Source of the DNA: Actinomycetota bacterium
Lineage (GTDB): Bacteria; Actinomycetota; Actinomycetes; Mycobacteriales; Pseudonocardiaceae
Length of the DNA: 62,277 nucleotides
NCBI GenBank assembly: GCA_021324675.1
Contig: JAJPIR010000296.1
Span: 1-62,277 of the forward strand
Reading direction: 5' to 3'
A model generated the notes under the pieces. That model saw only the letters and a list, made by a program, of their open reading frames with translations, ran no database searches and was not told the origin of the DNA. Shown in pieces: positions 56,981 through 62,277 of the stretch. The first letter of the stretch is position 1. The number at the start of each line of letters is the position of its first letter. The translations under genes were made by a program, and so were the position numbers.

Positions 56981-58291
56981 ATGGTGCAGCGCACCGTTGT
57001 CCGCGCGGCGGCCCTTCTCGGTGCCCTGGTCATGGTGGCCGGCTGCGGCGGAGGCAACACGAAAGCCCAGGCTCCGGCCACTGGTGGTCCCGCGGCGGCC
57101 AAGAAGTGCGAACCCGCGCAAGCCAAACCCAGCGGGCAACCGAGCACCGCGCCGTTGAAGATCGGCACGCTGCTTCCCGAGACCGGCAGCCTGGCATTCC
57201 TGGGTCCGCCCGAGTTCGCCGCGGTGGACGTGGCGATCAAAGAGATTAATGCGGCTGGTGGGGTACTTGGCCAACCGGTGGTCAACATCCGCGGCGATTC
57301 CGGTGACGACAAGACGGACACTGCGAACCAGACCGTTGACCGGGAACTCAACCAGGGCGCACAGGTGATCATCGGGGCCGCCGCGTCCGGCGTCACCAAG
57401 CTGGTCATCGACAAGATCACCAATGCCGGTGTTGTCGAGCTCTCGCCGGCCAACACCTCGGACGAATTTACCTGCTGGCCCGACAAGGGCCTGTACTTCC
57501 GGACCGCTCCCCCCGACAAGCTGCAAGCCCAAGCACTCGCCGCGTTGATGGCCGGTGACGGTGCCCAGCGGATCTCGATCCTGGCTCGTAACGACCCTTA
57601 CGGCAGCGGACTGGCCAGCAACACAGTAGACAACCTGCTGGCGGCCGGCATCCCGCAAAACCAGATCCAAAAGATCATCTATGATCCCAACGCGACGTCC
57701 TACAACACCGAGATCGACGACGTACGGCAGTTCAACCCGGATGCGATCGCGGTGATCGGCTTCGACGAGTCCAAAAAGATCCTCACCAGGATGAGCGAGG
57801 TGAGGATCGGCCCCGGGCAGAAACTCGTCTACGGCACCGACGGCAACATGGGCAACGCCTTGGGCCAGGGTCTGCCGCCCGGACTGCTCAACGGAATGAA
57901 GGGCACCGCCCCGATGACCAGGCTGTCGCCCAATTTCGAGCAGCGACTCAGAGCCGACGACCCCAAGCTGGTGGACACCAACTACTCCGGCGAAGCCTAC
58001 GACGCGGTCATGATCGTCGCACTGGCTGCCGAGCGGGCGAAGTCAACCAAGGGCGTGGACATCGCCTCGGAGATCAACGGGATTACCAAGGACGGTGAGA
58101 AGTGCACCACCTTCCGGCAATGCCGGGACATCATCGACAGCGGAGGTAATCCCGACTACGACGGTGTCACCGGCACTCTGGACTTCACCTCCGCCGGCGA
58201 ACGGTCCGTGGGTTCTTACGGGGTCTTGAAGTTCAATGCCCAAAACAAGATCGATGAAGCCGCCATCCAATACCGGATCGTGGGCCGCTGA
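56981..58291 (+). CDS. livJ: Branched-chain amino acid type ABC transporter substrate-binding lipoprotein
   Basis: 436 residues. Signal and lipobox VAGC near residue 22, a Pro/Ala linker, then a periplasmic-binding type I fold (IGTLLPETGSLAFLGPPEFA, GAAASGVTKLVIDKITNAGV). ATG 56981 has AAGGAGG five bases upstream. Divergent in direction from the rest of the transporter (minus strand, convergent at 58318), but clearly its binding protein. Confidence 0.92.
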   Translation: MVQRTVVRAAALLGALVMVAGCGGGNTKAQAPATGGPAAAKKCEPAQAKPSGQPSTAPLKIGTLLPETGSLAFLGPPEFAAVDVAIKEINAAGGVLGQPVVNIRGDSGDDKTDTANQTVDRELNQGAQVIIGAAASGVTKLVIDKITNAGVVELSPANTSDEFTCWPDKGLYFRTAPPDKLQAQALAALMAGDGAQRISILARNDPYGSGLASNTVDNLLAAGIPQNQIQKIIYDPNATSYNTEIDDVRQFNPDAIAVIGFDESKKILTRMSEVRIGPGQKLVYGTDGNMGNALGQGLPPGLLNGMKGTAPMTRLSPNFEQRLRADDPKLVDTNYSGEAYDAVMIVALAAERAKSTKGVDIASEINGITKDGEKCTTFRQCRDIIDSGGNPDYDGVTGTLDFTSAGERSVGSYGVLKFNAQNKIDEAAIQYRIVGR

Positions 58292-58317
58292 CAGCGGGTG
58301 GTCTCGAGTAATCTCGC

Positions 58318-59139
58318 TCAGCCCGCTGGATGCCCGCTGAGAGTGCCCAGGTATAGCTCGATGACTTTGGGATACTTGATCAGCGCTGCGCCGGTGTCGG
58401 TGTAGGCGTTGCGGCCTTGATCCAGCACGTAGCCACGGTCGCAGACCTGCAGGCAACGTCGCGCGTTCTGCTCCACCATCACGATTGACACCCCCGCTGC
58501 GTTGATCTTCTTGCAGCGCACGAAGACCTCGTCGGCGAACATCGGCGACAACCCGGCGGAAGGCTCGTCGAGCAAGAGCACCGATGGCTGCATCATCAGC
58601 GCCCGGCCCATCGCGACCATCTGTCGTTCCCCACCCGACAGGGCGCCGGCTCTGGTCTTGCGCCGCTGTCCCAGCAGTGGGAACAACGCGCAGACCGAGT
58701 GGAACCTGGCGGTGAAGGTGCGCGGCCGCAGGTACACCCCCATTTGCATGTTTTCCTCGATGGTGAGCGAGGAGAACACGTTGTTGGTTTGCGGCACGTA
58801 ACCCACGCCCAGGGTCACCAGCGTGTGCGCCTTGGCCGACGTGACATCGGCATCGCGCAACGACACGGTGCCGCCGCGTACCGGGATGAGCCCGAACATT
58901 GCCTTGAGCAGCGTTGATTTGCCGGCGCCGTTAGGACCGATGATGCCGACGATCTCGCCGGTGCGGAGGAAGAAATTGCACTTCTGCAGGATGTTGACAC
59001 CTGGCAGGTAGCCGGCCACCAGATCGTCGGCGCGCAATAACGCCCCTCGCGCCAGCTCGCGATGCCGCTGCGGGGTTGCCGCCAGCTCTGCCGGGGACAA
59101 CTTTTCAGCAGTCGGGCCAGGGCCAGCCGAGCCTGTCAC
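58318..59139 (-). CDS. livF: Branched-chain amino acid type ABC transporter ATPase LivF
   Basis: 273 residues. Walker A GPNGAGKSTLL, GYVPQTNNVFSSLTIEENMQ, signature LSGGERQMVAMGRAL, Walker B VLLLDEPSAGL, and the switch VMVEQN. GTG 59139 overlaps the livG stop by GTGA. An N-terminal extension of about 35 residues (Pro/Glu-rich) precedes the ATPase. Confidence 0.92.
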   Translation of the reverse strand: MTGSAGPGPTAEKLSPAELAATPQRHRELARGALLRADDLVAGYLPGVNILQKCNFFLRTGEIVGIIGPNGAGKSTLLKAMFGLIPVRGGTVSLRDADVTSAKAHTLVTLGVGYVPQTNNVFSSLTIEENMQMGVYLRPRTFTARFHSVCALFPLLGQRRKTRAGALSGGERQMVAMGRALMMQPSVLLLDEPSAGLSPMFADEVFVRCKKINAAGVSIVMVEQNARRCLQVCDRGYVLDQGRNAYTDTGAALIKYPKVIELYLGTLSGHPAG

Positions 59140-60065
59140 GCCGAGAGACCCTTGCCACGTTCGATGGCTACTTCCAGCTCGCTGTGGATCTCGGCGGCAA
59201 GCTTCGCCGTCGACCCCACCGGGTTGCCCTCGGCATCGAACTCCAGTGCCTGGTCGTGGTGCGCGCCGAGGTAGGCGTCGACGACGGCCTTGTTGGACGA
59301 CAGCGTGCCAGGCCGCCCTTCGGCGATTACCCGGCCCTGCGCCATGACCACCACCCAATCGCTGATATCCCGGATGACGTCCATGTCGTGCTCGACGAAC
59401 ACCACCGTCATGCCGTCCTCACGCAGCGACTTGACGTGCTGTAGCAGGCTCTCGGTGAGCGCAGGGTTCACTCCTGCCATCGGTTCGTCGAGCATCACCA
59501 CGGTAGGGTCCATCATCAGCGCCCGGGCCATCTCCAGCAGCTTGCGCTGGCCACCGGACAAGCAGCCGGCGAGATCGCCGGCCTTGGCATCCAGCCGGAA
59601 CCGGGTGAGCAACTCCATCGCCTTCTCCGTGATGGCCTGCTCCTGCCGCCCCCAGGAGCTCAGCAGAGCACCAAAAAACCGCTCACCGGTCTGTCGCGGT
59701 GCGGCCAGGCGCATGTTGTCGAGCACGGTGAGTTTGGCCAGCGCCTTGGTGAGCTGGAAAGTACGGACCACCCCGCGGCGTGCCACCTGATGCGGGGCAA
59801 GCCTGGACAGTGGCATTCCATTGAAGGTCCACTGGCCGGTGCTGGGCCGGTCGAATCCAGTGATCAGATTGAACAGCGTGGTTTTCCCCGCGCCATTCGG
59901 GCCGATCAAACCCGTGATCCAACCCCGCTGGAATTCCAGATGCTCCACGTCGACGGCCCGTAAGCCGCCGAACGAGCGAGTGACCGAATCGATCACCAGT
60001 ACTGGATCGGGCTTGGCAGCACCAGGTTGCGCGGGCACGTCGATGACCCGCTGTTCAGCGCGCAT
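59136..60065 (-). CDS. livG: Branched-chain amino acid type ABC transporter ATPase LivG
   Basis: 309 residues. Walker A GPNGAGKTTLFNLITG, the RTFQLTKALAKLTVLDNM Q-loop region, signature LSGGQRKLLEMARAL, Walker B VVMLDEPMAGVNP, switch FVEHDMD. ATG 60065 overlaps the 3' end of livM by 11 bases. C-terminal 45-residue tail continues after the ATPase fold. Confidence 0.92.
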   Translation of the reverse strand: MRAEQRVIDVPAQPGAAKPDPVLVIDSVTRSFGGLRAVDVEHLEFQRGWITGLIGPNGAGKTTLFNLITGFDRPSTGQWTFNGMPLSRLAPHQVARRGVVRTFQLTKALAKLTVLDNMRLAAPRQTGERFFGALLSSWGRQEQAITEKAMELLTRFRLDAKAGDLAGCLSGGQRKLLEMARALMMDPTVVMLDEPMAGVNPALTESLLQHVKSLREDGMTVVFVEHDMDVIRDISDWVVVMAQGRVIAEGRPGTLSSNKAVVDAYLGAHHDQALEFDAEGNPVGSTAKLAAEIHSELEVAIERGKGLSA

Positions 60066-61053
60066 CGAGCAGCACCTCACTCCGCTTGCCGAAGATGCCC
60101 TGCGGCCGGAACACCATCAGCAGCGCAAGCCCCACGCCGACCAGGATGAACCGGATAGCACCAACATCTTGATTATCGATAAATGAGATCAACGGGTTAC
60201 TACCCGCGGTGGCTTGGCGCAGGAAGTTGTCAGTGATCGACAGCACGAACCAGAAGATCATCGAACCGATCACCGGACCGAATACACGCGCGGCGCCGCC
60301 GATGATGAGTGCCGCGTAGGCGAAAAAAGTCTGCGGCGGCGAGTAGAAATCAGGAGTGAGCGACTGCGTGGTCAGCGCGAAGATGATTCCGCCAACCGCA
60401 CCGAAGACCCCACCCAGCACCAGGGCCTGCATCTTGTAGACGAAGACGTTTTTTCCCACGGCCCGGGCCGCATCTTCGTCTTCCCGGATTGCCTTGAGGA
60501 CGCGGCCCCATGGACTGCGCACCAGCAGGAACACCAGGATCAGCGACAGACCGACCACCGACCAGCCGACGCAGACCGACCACAGATCCTGACCCAAGAA
60601 TCGAACCCCGAAAAAATCGTAAAACCGGCCGTTGTCGAAGGGAGAAGGTTGGCGGAAAGCTTGTCCATAGCCGGTAAGGCCTTGGGTCCCGCCGGAGAAG
60701 TTCGTCATCGAGGTTGACCTGGTGATCAGCCGCAGGATCTCTGCTGCGGCGATCGTGACGATCGCGAGGTAGTCCGCGCGCAGCCGTAGCGTCGGGATGC
60801 CCAACAACAACGCGAGCACCACGCCGGCGACGAGCCCGACCAGCACTCCCGACCACAGCGGCAGGCCGAAGTGCACCACCGCGATGCCCATGCCGTAGGC
60901 GCCGACCAGGGCAAAACCGATCTGACCGAAGTTGAGCAGTCCCGCATAACCGAATTGGATGTTCAGCCCGATCGCCAGCAACGCAAAGAAGATCGTCGAA
61001 GGACCAACCGCCGCGGCAACACCGTTGGTGAGCAGGGTTGAGATGTCGATCAT
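60055..61053 (-). CDS. livM: Branched-chain amino acid type ABC transporter permease LivM
   Basis: 332 residues, about nine helices. GYAGLLNFGQIGFALVGAYG, LGIPTLRLRADYLAIVTIA, GRVLKAIREDEDAARAVGKN (EAA-like loop) and GPVIGSMIFWFVLS are LivM features. ATG 61053, four bases after the livH stop. Confidence 0.94.
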   Translation of the reverse strand: MIDISTLLTNGVAAAVGPSTIFFALLAIGLNIQFGYAGLLNFGQIGFALVGAYGMGIAVVHFGLPLWSGVLVGLVAGVVLALLLGIPTLRLRADYLAIVTIAAAEILRLITRSTSMTNFSGGTQGLTGYGQAFRQPSPFDNGRFYDFFGVRFLGQDLWSVCVGWSVVGLSLILVFLLVRSPWGRVLKAIREDEDAARAVGKNVFVYKMQALVLGGVFGAVGGIIFALTTQSLTPDFYSPPQTFFAYAALIIGGAARVFGPVIGSMIFWFVLSITDNFLRQATAGSNPLISFIDNQDVGAIRFILVGVGLALLMVFRPQGIFGKRSEVLLDAR

Positions 61054-61057
61054 CTAG

Positions 61058-62277
61058 TCACCCGATCCGCGCGCGGCTGCCCAGCAGGCCCTGTGGCCTG
61101 ATCACCAGGATGACGATGAGCACCGCCAGGCCGCCCAGGTACTTGAGGTCGACCGGGATGAACTGGGCCGACACCTGGACCAGAACTCCGACGACCAGGC
61201 AACCCACCAGGGCGCCATAGGCGGTGCCCAGCCCGCCCAGGATCACCCCGGCGAACATCAGCAGTAGGAGACTGAAACCCATCTCGTACTGCACAGTCCC
61301 GCCTAGCTCCGAGAGGCCGAACAGCACGCCGCCAAGCGCCGCGAGCGCACCGGCCAAAGCCCACACGAACAGCACAACCCGCTCAACGTTGATTCCAGAC
61401 GAGGCGGCCAGATCTCGATTGTCGGCCACCGCGCGCATCGCCTTGCCGATCCGGGTGCGCTGTAGTAGCAGCGCGATCCCCACCAGCACAGCCAGGCTGA
61501 TCATGATCGTGGCGAGGTCTTTGTCGGTGATGCTGATAAACCCGTAGTTGCGCTCCACCTGGTTGGTGTAGTCAGCGAATGACTCGGAACGACCGCCGAA
61601 GTAGATCAGCACCAGATAGCGCAGCGCGAGAGCCAGCCCAATAGAGATGACCAGCTGGGCGATCAGCCCAGCCCGGCGCCGCCGCATTGGCCGCCAGATG
61701 GCCAGATCAGTCGCTGCGCCGAGGGCCGCACCGACTATGACCGCCAGCACGGTGGCCCAGATCAACTGAAGCCCAGCGATGACGTTCAGCGTCCAGGCCA
61801 CCACCGCGCCGATCGTGACCAGCTCACCGTGCGCGAAGTTGGTCAACCCGGTCGTTCCGAAGATCAGCGACAGCCCTATCCCGGTGATCCCGATCACCAG
61901 CCCGAACCGGATACCGTCCACCAGCACCCGCACGGCTTCTGCGCTCGCCGTCGTCTGCAAGCCGCCACGTTGCTCCCCGAATCGGAACACGACCAGCGAC
62001 AGCGTCCCGGGAGTCACGTCGCGCACCACCTCACCCTGCAGCACGTTGACGCCCCGAGGAAGCGACCGCTGGTCGATCCGGAAGGTGTAGCGGCCCGGTC
62101 TGGGCACGACCAGTTCCCAACGGCCGCTGGTGTTCGAGGTGGTTGAGGTGACCTGCTTGCCGGTGGCGTCGAAGACCTGCACCTGCACACCGGCCAGCAA
62201 CCTTCCGTCAGCGTTACGCAGCGTCCCGCTGACCGGTAAACCCTGCTCAGGTTGCTGTGCGGCCGGTGACTGTGCGG
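61058..62277 (-). CDS. livH: Branched-chain amino acid type ABC transporter permease LivH with extracytoplasmic N-terminal domain (partial)
   Basis: The frame is open to the end of the window, so the 5' end is missing. The C-terminal 290 residues are LivH: IFGTTGLTNFAHGELVTIGA, DLAIWRPMRRRRAGLIAQLV, GKAMRAVADNRDLAASSGIN. Before the first helix lie about 100 residues (VSGTLRNADGRLLAGVQVQV, SGRWELVVPRPGRYTFRID) that look like a carboxypeptidase-regulatory or Big-type beta-sandwich. Such a fusion is unusual for LivH; the missing start should carry a signal peptide. Confidence 0.9.
   Translation of the reverse strand, partial: AQSPAAQQPEQGLPVSGTLRNADGRLLAGVQVQVFDATGKQVTSTTSNTSGRWELVVPRPGRYTFRIDQRSLPRGVNVLQGEVVRDVTPGTLSLVVFRFGEQRGGLQTTASAEAVRVLVDGIRFGLVIGITGIGLSLIFGTTGLTNFAHGELVTIGAVVAWTLNVIAGLQLIWATVLAVIVGAALGAATDLAIWRPMRRRRAGLIAQLVISIGLALALRYLVLIYFGGRSESFADYTNQVERNYGFISITDKDLATIMISLAVLVGIALLLQRTRIGKAMRAVADNRDLAASSGINVERVVLFVWALAGALAALGGVLFGLSELGGTVQYEMGFSLLLLMFAGVILGGLGTAYGALVGCLVVGVLVQVSAQFIPVDLKYLGGLAVLIVILVIRPQGLLGSRARIG

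Overview
This is a high-GC actinobacterial chromosome segment. Its gene order matches the conserved core seen in Mycobacterium and Pseudonocardiales: rel-apt-secF-secD-yajC, then ruvB-ruvA-ruvC-yebC-pdxT, then pimA-patA-pgsA-HIT-thrS. GTG starts are common, genes in operons often overlap by 4 bp (ATGA or GTGA), and phosphatidylinositol-mannoside genes are present. I infer a pseudonocardial or related mycolata-type actinomycete; no species can be named from the sequence alone.

Layout. 0.1-9.4 kb: membrane-anchored cyclophilin, Rel, Apt, a protein-kinase-like membrane protein, and the SecF/SecD/YajC export subunits. 9.8-25.5 kb: a VIT-type metal transporter, the RuvABC Holliday-junction genes, YebC, pyridoxal-phosphate synthase (PdxT/PdxS), a frameshifted small gene, two overlapping small genes, a PHP-domain hydrolase, an EF-G-like GTPase, the PIM lipid genes and threonyl-tRNA synthetase. 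25.6-31.9 kb: accessory genes (Pro-rich envelope protein, TIGR03118 lipoprotein, DedA, Ku). 32.0-38.3 kb: a formate dehydrogenase operon whose catalytic subunit reads through an in-frame TGA as selenocysteine. 38.4-45.3 kb: DUF1360 protein, TerC with a candidate manganese riboswitch, a secreted-hydrolase/ABC-ATPase fusion with its permease, and a FIST sensor, separated by palindromic repeats. 45.5-52.5 kb: an envelope cluster (DUF2127, LCP ligase, VWA protein, membrane-anchored Hsp70-like ATPase, L,D-transpeptidase). 52.6-54.8 kb: a C39-like protein, a stand-alone LigD-type polymerase and an orphan ORF. 54.8-55.5 kb: an AT-rich stretch. 55.5-62.3 kb: STAS protein, tRNA-Leu(CAA), PdtaR-like ANTAR regulator, and a branched-chain amino-acid type ABC transporter whose livH runs off the window.

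How genes work together. PimA, PatA and PgsA make and decorate phosphatidylinositol. PdxS and PdxT form PLP synthase. RuvA, RuvB and RuvC resolve recombination intermediates. Ku (29.5 kb) and the polymerase domain (53.5 kb) are separated parts of bacterial end joining. FdhG, FdhB and NrfD form a membrane-bound formate dehydrogenase. The best regulatory signals are the SECIS-like hairpin 18 nt after the TGA of fdhG and the terC leader, where an aptamer strand is exactly complementary to the Shine-Dalgarno region.
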